Of a stretch of 64,000 nt of DNA, positions 50,301-60,883 are shown one piece after another (positions within the stretch are counted from its first letter, which is position 1; every line of letters starts with the position of its first letter). Source of the stretch: Cenococcum geophilum 1.58 (Eukaryota > Ascomycota > Dothideomycetes > Gloniales > Gloniaceae); contig KV748185.1 in assembly GCA_001692895.1 (NCBI GenBank), forward strand, positions 496,001-560,000. Direction: 5' to 3'. The position numbers and the translations under genes were made by a program. Under the pieces are notes generated by a model. The model was not told where the DNA came from. It did no database searches and was given only the letters and a program-made list of their open reading frames with translations.

Positions 50301-52300
50301 TATTTTTAGGATTTTCTAAGGGGTTAAGCCACCGCCTAAAAACTTAACTGCTTAGTTAAGTAAGAAGTATAACTGCTTATAGCAGTATATCTTTCCTTTT
50401 AGTATTAGAAATATATAAATTAAGATATCCGGTTGGTTAATAGACATATAAATAATTTCTAATATACCTGGTTTGGTTCCCTCTAGCTAAAACCCACTAT
50501 GCTATTTTACTACTTACTTTATCTTAATATTTATAGTTATAGAGCGGCTAAAGAAAATAATACTTAATAGGAGAGACCGGCGTAGCTTATAGATTAAAGC
50601 AAAGTTGCTCTAAAACTCCTTCTACTAGTAGAGCACATAATACTTATTAATAGCCACTAGTCCAACTCAATACTAAAAAAATAGATCCTATAGGATATTT
50701 TAGAATTTAGAAGATATAGCTTACTCCAGCCTAAGTAGTATATAGGTATATACACCATTTTTAATATCCTTAAGCAGTTAAGGGTTCTAAGGTTTTGTGT
50801 CCACTAATATTAAGCATAAGTTTATACCAGGGTATTAACGAGTTAACTTAACCTATTCCCCCCCTAGTTTACTTAATAGGATAAGCTATATTATAATCTA
50901 GCTAGTTAAGACTAAGAAAGTATAGAATATAATACTTTTACTAAAGCTAGTTTTTGTAATAAGTATAGTATTTCCCATTTTATAAACTAGTTAATAAAGT
51001 ACCCTAACCTACTAAGTATAGGGATTTTTTTTGCTAAGGAGTTAGTATATAGTATAGGTAAGCATTTCCGTCTAATGCTTAATGTTCTAGGGTTTAAAAC
51101 TATTTAATACGAGCCTCCAGAGCTATAGGATAGTTAAGGTTAGTATATATTTTATTTAGGTAGTATATAACTAGGCCTTAGGAGAAGTTAAAGAGGCTAG
51201 AGGAGTTAGGGGGTTATAGCGCAAGTTGCCGCGTTGCTGTTAGTAATACCGCTTGCTTTAAGGCATTAAGAGAGGATTTATAAGTTAACCTAAAGGACGC
51301 GTTAAGAAATTTCGACCTGTAATTTTAGAACTTTATATTGGCTAAAGTGTATAAATAAGTATATAGATAAATAAAGTGGCCTTTAAAATATAATTGATTA
51401 CCTTTTATAGTAGTTAAATAGTTAACTAGTAGAAATATATTGCTCTTTAGTAGTGTCGCGTTCTATTAATAAGTCGACCCTCCTATATTTTTGTACTAAA
51501 GGCCCTTAAACGGTAAACAAGACAGCGCTTATAAGTATAGGGGTTATATAACTCTAGCAGGGGTTTAATAAAGCTAGTAGGGGTTTTATATAAAGCTATA
51601 CTAGTTAAGTACTAGCGAGATTTATCTTGTTTGCTGTCTAAGTCGCTTACTAAAATAATCTAAGAGCCTTTAGCGAGATTTGTTAAAAACGTAAGTAAAA
51701 TCTATAAAACTAATATTGCGGATATCTAATTCATTTATTCGCGTAACGCGTTATTATTACTACATATAGTTACTTTTTTTAAGGTTTAGGGCTTCTAAAT
51801 AGTATAAATTTTATTAAAGTTAAAAAACGCGTTATTAAAAGCATAAGCATATATTATATCTTATTAAATAGTTTATTAATATAGATAAAACTATACAGAT
51901 ATATAGATATCTACTACTTAAAGCTATTATAACACCTAGCAGGCGCTATAATTAGGTCCTTCCTTAAAAAATTCTCCCTTAGCCTAGAGTGCCTCTACTA
52001 CTACTTAACGCTATATCTATATAGAAAACCACTATAGCTTAGAAGAAAAGCACTAGCTATTAGGATTAGAAGATTATAGTTAAATAAAAACACTAGTAGG
52101 TTTTATAGAGCTTATAGAAACTAGATAATTATATATAGGAGGATCTTACGTCCCTAGTAAAGAGGTAGTTATAAAATATATAAGACAAGCTTCTAGCCTT
52201 ATAGGAGGCAAGTAAGGAGAAACTGTTAAGCGCGATAAATAGAGCTATTAAGCTTCTATATCCGTATAGTCGACGGCCTAGTTAAATTAAGGTGTTAAGA
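47323..52300 (+). pseudogene. Host-locus coding relic, central part upstream of the helicase
   Basis: Continues directly from 39371 after removal of gypsy C. A plus-strand reading can be followed for almost 5 kb with stops limited to TAA/TAG. Readable pieces are STLILTSYGYGALEFYSVAL (about 47450), PIFIDVYNNKEHIL (about 48125), KLATPPKL (about 49185), SPFKQETFQGTKRLPRYVFY (about 50225-50285), KFLGFKTI-YEPPEL-like sequence near 51090, and IETR-LYIGGSYVPSKEVV (about 52115-52165). Several frame changes are needed. No domain is recognised. Position suggests the N-terminal half of a very large helicase protein, or a neighbouring gene lost with it. Many codons for Gln, Tyr and Ile/Leu reflect RIP rather than the original composition. 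Confidence 0.55.
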
Positions 52301-52309
52301 TATGTAATA

Positions 52310-53855
52310 TATAGAAAGAGGGACTTATTTTTAGTAGTAAAGGGCTAAGGAACACTAAAAGTACCTACCCTACTATAGTAATTTATATACAAATTGAAGT
52401 ATTACCCGTGAAACTCATTCCTACCTTTACACTCTATAATTAGAGTATTAATTGTGGCCGTTCTAGCTACTAAAGCTCTTATTTTATCTTATGGAAACTA
52501 CTCCTATTTAGCCCTCTAAGCCTAATCTATCCATTTAAGCGTATAAGGGGCGTTCCACTCCTTTATTATTATAATTCTTATTAGTATCTAAGTCCCTTTA
52601 ATTGCATTTATATTAGGAGAGTTTCTAATATACTCTAGAAGAGGTATTCTAGCCTTTTTCAGTACTCTTAGTGTCCATTTACTTAAGTGTAAAGGACCGT
52701 TGTCTTATTAAAAGAGGTATAAAAGACGATCGCATTTAAAGGTATTAGGATTGTAGTTTTAGAGCGTAATCTCCTTATAGAAGGGAATTAAAAGCGGTTT
52801 AATAACCTTATACGTATACCGGATATTATTAACTCCTCCACGCTTTGCAGTCCTCTTAAATTAATAATTCTTCTAATAGACTTCCTATAATGCCCTCTTT
52901 ACTAGCCACTTCTGCCCCCTCTTATCCCACTACCTCTCCTTTTCTTACTCTTATACCTTAGATTCTACTCAGCATTCCTCTATAATCTCCTCCTTATTAA
53001 GCTATTCCATCCTCTCCTTATTTTTAGCCGTCTATTCTAGTATCTCTAGGTAGTAAATATAATAAGGCCCTTTGTAATTATATATAAAGCATGCCTAGAA
53101 CATAGCCTCTAAATAGTTATTATACCGTCTCTTAATATAATTAGGATGATATCTCTTTTCTTAACCAGCTATTTATGAGATATTTTACTGGCCGCGCTTT
53201 ATAGAGATAATAATTAAAGCTTCGTCTAAGAATATAACCTTCTACCACTCTTCTAACCCCTAGTCCTTCCTTAATAGTGCAATCTCATATCTCTAAGCTC
53301 TCTAAATATCTGTTAAGCTAAGCTTCTTTATAGATTTCGCTCTTCGTAGTCCGCGAGCTCGTAGCTTCTTCTCAATTATTTATTAGTGAAGATTAAAAAA
53401 CCCCTCTTCTTAAGCAACAATATGCCAAAGCTTCTTCCTTTGCTTCTTATTTAACGTATAAGCCTTAAATAGCTCTATAATCTTTAGCTTCGCTCCACTT
53501 TCTTCCTTCCTTGCGACTTACTCTGCGAGTATAGGTAGGGGTAATCCTTAAGCTTTATTGGTAGCTTTAAGGGCTTTAGCTCGTTTCTTAATATTAGATA
53601 CTATCTGTTTTAGAAGGCCTACTTTACAGGCAGCTTCTAATTAATGGGCATATTGTAGATATACTAAAAAGGCGGCTTTATCAATATCTAAAGCGTGTTT
53701 ACCCATATTAGTGAGCTAGAAAAAGTTATAAATAAAGGTATAGTGGGACAAGGAATTTTCGGTGGGGTTCGCTAAGAAAAACCCTCGCTTGTACCACCAA
53801 TTATTCGTCTGGATTTCAAAGCCGTCGACCTTTGTAGGCGATTCTATTACTAATT
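52310..53855 (-). mobile_element. Tc1-like DNA transposon inside the helicase relic
   Basis: It holds a decayed but uninterrupted-length transposase on the minus strand. The ends are not fixed. The right edge lies between 53755 and 53860, where sequence is less RIP-mutated (gtaccaccaattattcg at about 53791). The left edge is near 52260-52390. Possible inverted-repeat remnants are gcgagggtttttcttag (right, complement) and agagggacttatttttag (left, about 52315-52332), but the match is weak. Confidence 0.75.
52402..53706 (-). pseudogene. Tc1-like DD34E transposase, decayed
   Basis: Minus strand from ATG (complement of 53704-53706), MGKHALDIDKAAFLVYLQYAH, to TAA (complement of 52402-52404) after NEFHG: 435 codons with no net frameshift. 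The N-terminus is a helix-turn-helix DNA-binding region. The catalytic core has VIFLDEALIII (first Asp, codon 53224-53226), then QDNGPLHLSKWTLRVL (second Asp, codon 52702-52704). The third acidic residue, expected as Glu in NAIEG, is Lys (52597-52599). There are 34 residues between the second and third sites, so the family is DD34E. The Glu-to-Lys change is a G-to-A transition and would inactivate the enzyme even without the stops. Confidence 0.9.
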
Positions 53856-53859
53856 TAAG

Positions 53860-55600
53860 CTTCCGTTGCTATTATTATATTACCTTTAAACGTAATTAGA
53901 GAGAAATAGCTATTAAAAATATAGGCTATCCTAGAAGTAAATCCTGTATTTATATATATAGAGGTAATAAAAGTGTATACGGATATTCTAAAATATATTA
54001 AGGCAGGCGGTTTACGTATATTCTAATATTACTAAAGTTGCTATTAAGTAAACGGTTTTACTATATCCTTACTTAGCCCGCTTTTTACTTGCATATTTTC
54101 TTAGTTATAATTAATAAGCATTATCTAGTTACTAACTAGGATGAGAGCTTCTGGCCCTATTACGTATAGCTCTTTAAGGTCCGATTACTACTTAGTCTAA
54201 TAGTGCCGTAGTTTATATATACTGTAATACTTAATAAGGAAATGTATATAAAGGTAATAAAGCTAGTGGTGTTTTATTAGAGTATAATAGATCTTAAATA
54301 AACGGATATTAATTGGCCTGACCTATCTATTATTAGGGCCTATATTAAAAGGAAGGATAAGAATAATTATAAGGCACTATTCTTTATTATTAAAGAGGCA
54401 TTTAAGGAGGAGGTAGTAGAGGAGGATTATATATCCGTAACCCTTAGCTAAATATCTATAGGGTTTAGAAAGATATTTATATTATCTAGCTAAACACCTA
54501 TAGCGCCTAGTAGGATATCCAGTACCTTTATTTATTAATTAGTTAGGCAGATCTAAAATCTAATAGGAGGTATTATATAGCTAAAGGGACGAGAGGTTCT
54601 AAGTCCTAAATTAATTCCTAAAATAATTATCTTTTTTATACTAAAAATTATATCCATAAATATATAAACACTATCCGTTTATAGCTTATAGCTAAGGGTT
54701 ATACCATTAAGTAGGCTAAAACAGTAGTGCGAAGTTATTATATAATATTATCTAAATATAACAAGAGTAAGGAGTATCGAAATTTTTATATAGAAGACTT
54801 ACCTACCTATATTCTTATTATATTAGATACCTTAGCCTATAGTACAGATATTTTAAATATTATCCGTTTTATTATATATAGTTATTATCCTAATAAAAGC
54901 CTAAATATAATACTATAGCGATTTAGACAGGCTGCCTAATATAACGGTATTACTAGATATATAATTATTCTTATTAAAGTCTAGTATAAGGGTGCTCTTA
55001 TAGATATTATACTGCTAAAGTAAAAGTCTTAAAAACCTATAGCCCCTTTATCTACCCGACTTGGCTATAACTTTATTACTACTAGGATAGTAATATAAGA
55101 GGATAGGATAGCGGATTTTACTAGTAATTTAGCTTTGTTTATTATAGTTAATAGTAATATTATCTTATAGGTATATACTTAAAAGAAAAAGGATTAAATA
55201 CTTAATAAAAATATAATATTATTAGCCTTATTAATTAAGTATATAGAAAAATAGAAGAGGGTAAAGACTAATATAAAGAAACAGGCGGTGCTTTTAGATA
55301 TATTATATAAGCTTATAAATAAAGCTACTAGATATCTATGTAATATTCTACTTAAGCTATATAAGGAGGTAAGTCCGTTATCTAGAGGTCCGCATTATTA
55401 CTTTAATTATAATAATTCGTTATAGGCTTATAAGGAGTATAATATTATTATACTATATACTAGGAGTATTATAAGGAGTAAGTACTCTAAGGATCTATTT
55501 AAAAGTATTAAGAAGTAGTTTAAAGAATGGCTTAATATAATATACTAGAATATAGTTTAGAGTCCAATTTCTAGTTATATTATGTCTAATAATTAAATCC
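53860..55600 (+). pseudogene. RecQ-type DEAH helicase, decayed
   Basis: A reading AIIILPLNVIRE near 53868 resembles helicase motif Ia. Motif II is LVIINKHYLVTN (54101-54136): the DEAH box has become NKHY (54113-54124). It is followed by DESFWPYY. Motif III region reads VP-FIYTVIL (about 54203-54230). The C-terminal helicase domain contains KIIIFF then TK-YIHKYI (54617-54670, a 1-nt frameshift at about 54637), ILIILDTLAYSTDI (about 54807-54850), YYPNKSL and RFRQAA-YNGITRY (54919-54955, motif VI QRFGRAAR). A Cys-cluster relic PHYYFNYNNSL (55391-55422) fits the RecQ zinc-binding region. RecQ helicases unwind DNA during recombination and telomere upkeep. Multicopy RecQ-like genes occur at fungal chromosome ends. 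Confidence 0.75.
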
Positions 55601-56923
55601 GCATACTCTATATCTAACCTCCGCTAACCTATAAGGGCCTTAAGCGGGTATTACCTAAATAGGATTACAGCTTCCTAGGAGATAAAGTAGACGTACTTAT
55701 CCGCTTTATTTATAAAGAAGAAACGTAATACTTTAGCCGTAGTACCTTATAGGCTACGTTGTAATCTAGTAGACGTATTACCATGTTTAGAGGTGCTAGG
55801 GGTACTAGCCTTAATTAACTATTATAAACCGAAGTATTACAGCCCTTATAGCTATTATTAGTATCTAGCCATATCTTAGATATCTTAGCCTATATTAACT
55901 TAAGACTTATAGGCGAACTGGTCCTAAACTACGTATACTACTCTACCGTAGTCGTCTTAATAGTTTAACGTTTAATATCCATATACTCTAGATATATAAC
56001 TACCCGCTTAAAAATCGTCTAGTATATATCCTTAGTACCCTTAACTTAACCTTTGGCTTCTTAATCCCTTTTTATAGCGCCTTTATTATTTTTAACAGCC
56101 TCTTAATATAGCTCCGCACTATTATTACAATTCTCCGCCACCTTAGTTTACATCTTAGAATAACCTAGGTGTTAATCTATAGTATAGCCTTTAAGCTCTA
56201 TAGTAGAAATCTAATAGTATTATTAGCTCAAATATAGGTGGCGCTAGTTTATAGCGTAGTGTTTAATCTCTATAGTTATCTCCGTATGTAGTTATTACAA
56301 ATTAATATAGCTTTATTAATAATCCTGCTAGCAATAGTCTATTATTAGCAGCAATCTGCAGTAATTTAGTGTTAATAGCAACGGCAAACTGCCGCATTAT
56401 AGCACCCTCTAAAGCAACTTAGTAGTAGGATACTAGAAGGGAATTAGCCTATAAGTAGGTATAGACGGATATCTATAGGGTTAGTGTAATAGTTCAGTAG
56501 CTTATCTATTAACCTAAGCTTATTACTTATAGCGGCTTTTAAATAGTTTATCCAATTAATTATATATTAGTGCTTAATAACCGTATGCTTTACCTAATGG
56601 CTTACTAATATAGTTAAAAAGCTTACCCCAACACGTAGACTTACGGGCCAATATATTAGCCACTATAAAGTTAACTCCCTTTCGGCCAGTAGAATCAACT
56701 AAAGGTAAATTTAGCACTTCCCGCTACTCTACTTAAGTAAGAAGTACTACTTCTATTTATATAGCTAGTGCTAATACAACTCTAAGCTAGTCTTTTTAGC
56801 CAATCCTCCCCTCTAGTACTGCACTAGCTAGCAGTATAACCTTAAAAAAGACGTAGAGACGTTTATTTACTAATATTAGTGGTAATATAAGTATAAATAG
56901 GCCGTAGCTAAAGCGCTAGATAT
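55601..56923 (+). pseudogene. C-terminal coding relic after the helicase
   Basis: Plus-strand frames continue with TAA/TAG stops only. A Gln-rich stretch around 56345-56415 (QQQSAVIQC-QQRQTAALQH) leads into KVNSLSASRIN (about 56670) and then into the 17-residue repeats at 56924. No domain is recognised. It may be the tail of the helicase protein or a separate gene. Confidence 0.5.
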
Positions 56924-57530
56924 CAGAGCTTATAGTATAGTATTAAGTTTTGGCCCTTAGAGTAATCCGGATATTAAAGCCTATAGTATAGCATTAAATC
57001 TAAATCCTTAGGGCAGTCTGAGTATTAGAGCTTATAGTATAATACTAAGTCTTAATTTTTAGATAAGCCTAAGGTTTAATATTCGTAATATAGTACTAGA
57101 TCTCCGATTACGAAAAATTCTAAAGTTTAAGATCTATAGTATAGTATTAGTTCCCAGGTAGTAGGAAATCCGGAAATTTAGAATTTATAACACAGTATTA
57201 GATCTCCACTCCTCTTAAATCTTAAGGCTTAGGATTTAAGTTATAATACTAAATCTCCGCTTTTAGGAAACTTTAAGGCTTAGGGTTTGTAGGCTAACAC
57301 TTAATCTCTACCCTCTAAACTAGGCATAGTTTAAAATTTATGTACTAATATTTAATATCCGCCTTCTAAATTAGGTGCGGCTTAGAATTTATAGTCTAAT
57401 ATTTAATCTCTACTCTTTAAACTAAGCGCAGCTTAGAACCTATAGCCTAGTGCTTAATCTCCGCCCTCGGTTTTAGATATAACGTAGCTTTAGTAGGTTA
57501 GTATTTAATATTTCTTAGCGTTTTACTTAT
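56924..57530 (+). repeat. 51-bp coding tandem repeat (17-residue units), about 11 copies
   Basis: Units share the pattern agcttatagtatagtatta followed by a variable middle and end gg-tta or ag-tta. Spacing is 51 bp for about eleven units. In one plus-strand frame the units read IRAYSIVLSFGPQSNPD, IKAYSIALNLNPQGSLS, IRAYSIILSLNFQISLR and so on, with a conserved (I/L)(R/K)-x-YS-x-x-LNL core. Being a multiple of three and in frame with the upstream relic, it was probably protein-coding. The last unit trails off near 57500-57530. Confidence 0.85.
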
Positions 57531-58077
57531 TTATTAACTTAACTAAGACTAGGGTAGAGCTCTAATTAATATCTAGGCATTAAGTATTAATCTCTATATA
57601 CACATTTAAATAGTCTATTAGATTTTTATCTAAAGAGATACTAAAATTTATATTTAAAGCCCTTATAACCTATAGAACCTATATTATATTAGCCATTTAG
57701 TTTAAGTGTCTTATAATCCTCTTAACTAAATATTATTTATTCTCCTTAGGCTACTATACCTTAAGCCCTTTAGCTAATATTAGGTCCGCCTTATAATAAG
57801 AAAAAAAATAAAAGGATATATCTACGCACTTTAAAAGTAAGAAATCCGCTTACTAAGTAAGCCCAATATCTACTTATAACCCTTTTTTAGCACCTTAGCT
57901 AAGCAGTAATTCTATATTAATATTACTTCGCAAGTTAACTAGATGGCGCCTACTTACTTTAATTAATAGTAACTTAATTATAAAGGATTTGCGCGTTATA
58001 AGTAAGTATATATAAAGTAGTTAATATTTACTAAGGTAAGTTATAGCGGCGATCATTTATTAATAATAGTAGTAACT
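57531..58077. other. AT-rich stretch without recognisable features
   Basis: Heavily TA-rich sequence between the 51-bp array and the short insertion. I found no motif, no repeat and no convincing frame. Likely decayed host locus or old element. Confidence 0.5.
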
Positions 58078-58088
58078 CTTTAATTAAC

Positions 58089-59130
58089 GTCTGATACGGA
58101 TCCTACTGGCCCACGCAGACTACTCCGTTGTAGGGGGGAAAACTTGTAATTTACATGAAGAAAACCCTGCAGTTGGGGGAGGAAAAACCCTATGAGCCAC
58201 CTTAGTAGGATAAAAAACCCCATTTTGCCATGTCTGTCCGTAGCGGCGGCCCTGCGGGCCTATAACTACGTCCTGTCCTCCTTAGATGTTCGAACTCCTT
58301 AGGAACCACTACTTCCTTCTCTAGCTTATCCTAGCTAGGGTTCACTACGTCCCAGCTAGGCCTTGCTAATTAATTGCTGTACTATTGTTTCCCATATCTT
58401 GGCCATCCCCTATATGCTATCTCTTATTTAACCATTACCATATACGCCATGCCTCCCCCCCCCCTAGGGCCTATCGAAGGCGTAAGGGGGATTTATCCGT
58501 TAACCACCATTATACCAATAAGCGAGCGGGATATGTCGTGCTTTGGGTATCTTTTGTGCCTAGGCCCCAGCTAGGCCCTTTCTAAGGGTTACTACTCCGT
58601 CGAAAGAAGACAAGGAAAACCATGGGTTATAATCCAGGCTGCTAGGTAGTATCTAGTAGTTAATGCCGGCGAGTGACCACATGCTCCGCGGGCGATCGCC
58701 CTAGGGGTTAGGAGGGGCCGTATATTTGCTCGTTGCTCATTCGCAGTCGCTCGTTCGTCAATGTAAGAGGTCGTCAATGCTTTCTGTTGGGGGTCGGGGG
58801 ATGCTATCGAATGCTATGCATCTATGTTGGATCGTATAGGTGCCTTGATAGGAGGATAGTGTGGTAGCCGCTATCGTACGGGGTACCAACGGTGGTGGTT
58901 TTCGAGATCTTACCATCCTATGTGAAAACCTTTTTACTACCGCCCACAATACTCGCAACCACCACCACCATATCGTATCGCACGCTGTGCGACGTCTCTG
59001 CGTTGGCTCTGGGTCTAAACTTCAAAGACCTAGGTTCGTAGCCGTCACCACGTACAGGTGCAGAGTCCGTTTTCGACGGCCTTATTTATTAATAAGCTAA
59101 TTTAATAAAATCGGCAGCGCGGAGATTTAC
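58089..59130 (-). mobile_element. Candidate LINE-mobilised non-autonomous element
   Basis: An 11-bp direct repeat ctttaattaac flanks it exactly (58078-58088 and 59131-59141). The enclosed 1,042 bp keep normal CpA and TpG content, in sharp contrast to both flanks. The low-coordinate end (3' end on the minus strand) matches the 3' end of the LINE at 20531: ggcccacg-ggactactcc at 58112-58131 and ctccttaggaaccactac at about 58291-58308. The rest (58590-59130) is not LINE coding sequence. It contains a long C run (58448-58459). It could be a 5'-truncated LINE from a related family joined to other sequence, or a SINE-like passenger. The short frames in it show no known motif. Confidence 0.6.
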
Positions 59131-59243
59131 CTTTAATTAACCTCCGCACCTCTTCTTCTACTAACCTTTTACCTTATAGCACCGCATTATAAACTTTACC
59201 GTTATTATTTTATCTACTATCTATTAGCATACCACTATCTATA

Positions 59244-60410
59244 ATGCCTTTATTTATACCTCTAAATATATTAAACAACTATTTAGTTAAGAAACTTAAT
59301 ATACGCGATGTTAATAATAAAACAATTAAGGCCGCTTTTAAGGACGCTCTTTCTTTTACTAATCCTTTAGAATCTCTACCTAAAGAGTAAGCTTTCTAAT
59401 ATAATTTTAGGAAATATATACTAAAGCACTCTTTATTAAATATAACAGAGCACTATAATAATACTATTATAAAATCCGCTAGAAATCTGCTTACCTCTTT
59501 ACTCTCTACCTCTTTGCCGCCTACTTATCTGCTACCTACCTCTTTACTACCTACCTTTAAGCCGCTTATTTCTCCGCCTATTACTTTTAAAAACTTTAAT
59601 CCTTGTCGTGCTTTTACTTCTCTTAAGAGGTAGGCTAATAGAATTACTACACAAAATGTTTAGTATAAGATAGCCTTTAAATCGTATATATTAACTATAC
59701 TATTTTAGTGTCTTGTCTATTAATTTACCTCTTATAGTAACCTAATAGAAATATTAGAGATTTTAGATAATAATAAAAAGAGCAATCTTGATAACGCTAA
59801 CTCTCCTAAAAGCTCTCCTCTATCCTCTTGCAATTTCTATAGCCTTTATAAGCTCCGCAGTATATAGACGGCCTAAGCTATAATGTCGGATATTAATATA
59901 AATAAGCGCCTTTTTATTTAAGTACCGTTAGCAAATAAATAGTATACCCTAAAAGCTAGTGCTTAGGAAAATATAAAAGAAGCTCGTTAATAGATATATA
60001 ACTACGTCTAAAATATTAAGTGTAACTCTAGTATACTGCGCAATCCGTTATACGCTCTATATATTAAGTAAGACTATAAATATCGCGTTTATAAGCAGAA
60101 CTCTAGGCCTTACTTTAAAGGTATATACTTAAGATACTGCTTAAGTGGTAGGTTGTGCGAAAAGGTATATATTAATAGAATACTACTATCCTATTAGCTA
60201 ATATATATATAAAATAGTTTACTAAAATTAGAGCCGGTTATACTTTAACGCAAAAAACGTATATAATTAGCTTCTGCTAGTAATATAGCTAAAACGCCTA
60301 CTAAGAAGGTATTACGGAAGTAGGCATAAGCTAAAATACAATATACTAAACGGGGTAGTAATTAAAGAAGGCTACGTACGCGTAACTATGCGTGGTTAAT
60401 ATAAAGATAT
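59244..60410 (+). pseudogene. Decayed coding region of unknown function, low complexity
   Basis: The plus-strand frame from ATG 59244 reads MPLFIPLNILNNYLV and continues about 390 codons with TAA/TAG stops. It is rich in Pro, Ser, Thr, Leu and Lys/Arg (for example TSLLPTFKPLISPPITF near 59540-59590), suggesting a disordered protein before RIP. No domain is recognised. It could be a Gag-like protein of an element or a relic gene. It begins about 100 bp after the short insertion's target duplication. Confidence 0.45.
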
Positions 60411-60480
60411 TTAAATATAAAATAAAATAGAATAGGTTAAGTACGGGTATAAATAGGGGTTATAGGGGAACGTGTATAGG

Positions 60481-60620
60481 TGTCTTGGCAAACCTACGGA
60501 GGATAGGCCAGATAGGCCTCTTGGATAATAGACCTATTAGCTAATAGTATCTGGAGACTATCCGGATAATCTCTAAATAGTCTTAGCAAAAACCCCTAAT
60601 ATACTTATACTTATAATACA
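60481..60620. repeat. Possible short LTR-like segment (TG..CA)
   Basis: A 140-bp segment starts TGTCTTGGCAAACC and ends TATAATACA, preceded by a G-rich run (60455-60470) and followed by cccccc. No second copy is in the window, so this could be a solo LTR or chance. Confidence 0.25.
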
Positions 60621-60883
60621 CCCCCCAATATTAAATAAATAATTTTTCTATTAGTATGGATTTATAGAGTTTATAAAGCGCTTTAAAATAGTACCACTTT
60701 TATTTATACTTCTCTTTATATAAAATACTATAAAATAAAATAAAAATAGGAAAAAAGAGAGGAGAACTAGCAGTTTAAATCTAGTAACTTTTTTCTACTC
60801 CTTATTATCCTCCAGTTCTATAATTTAATCCTTACTCTCTAATAATCCTACTGCCGCCACTACAGGCTAAGAATTTATATTGT

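Noticed and set aside
59002..59043. tRNA-like internal promoter (ggttcgtagcc at 59033-59043, tggctctggg at about 59005)
   Set aside because: The box spacing is about 30 bp where a tRNA needs about 45, no cloverleaf forms, and the orientation is opposite to the proposed element.
58374..59100. Short open frames on both strands in the un-mutated insertion
   Set aside because: All are under 80 codons, overlap one another on both strands and show no motif; the region simply has fewer stops because it is not RIP-mutated.
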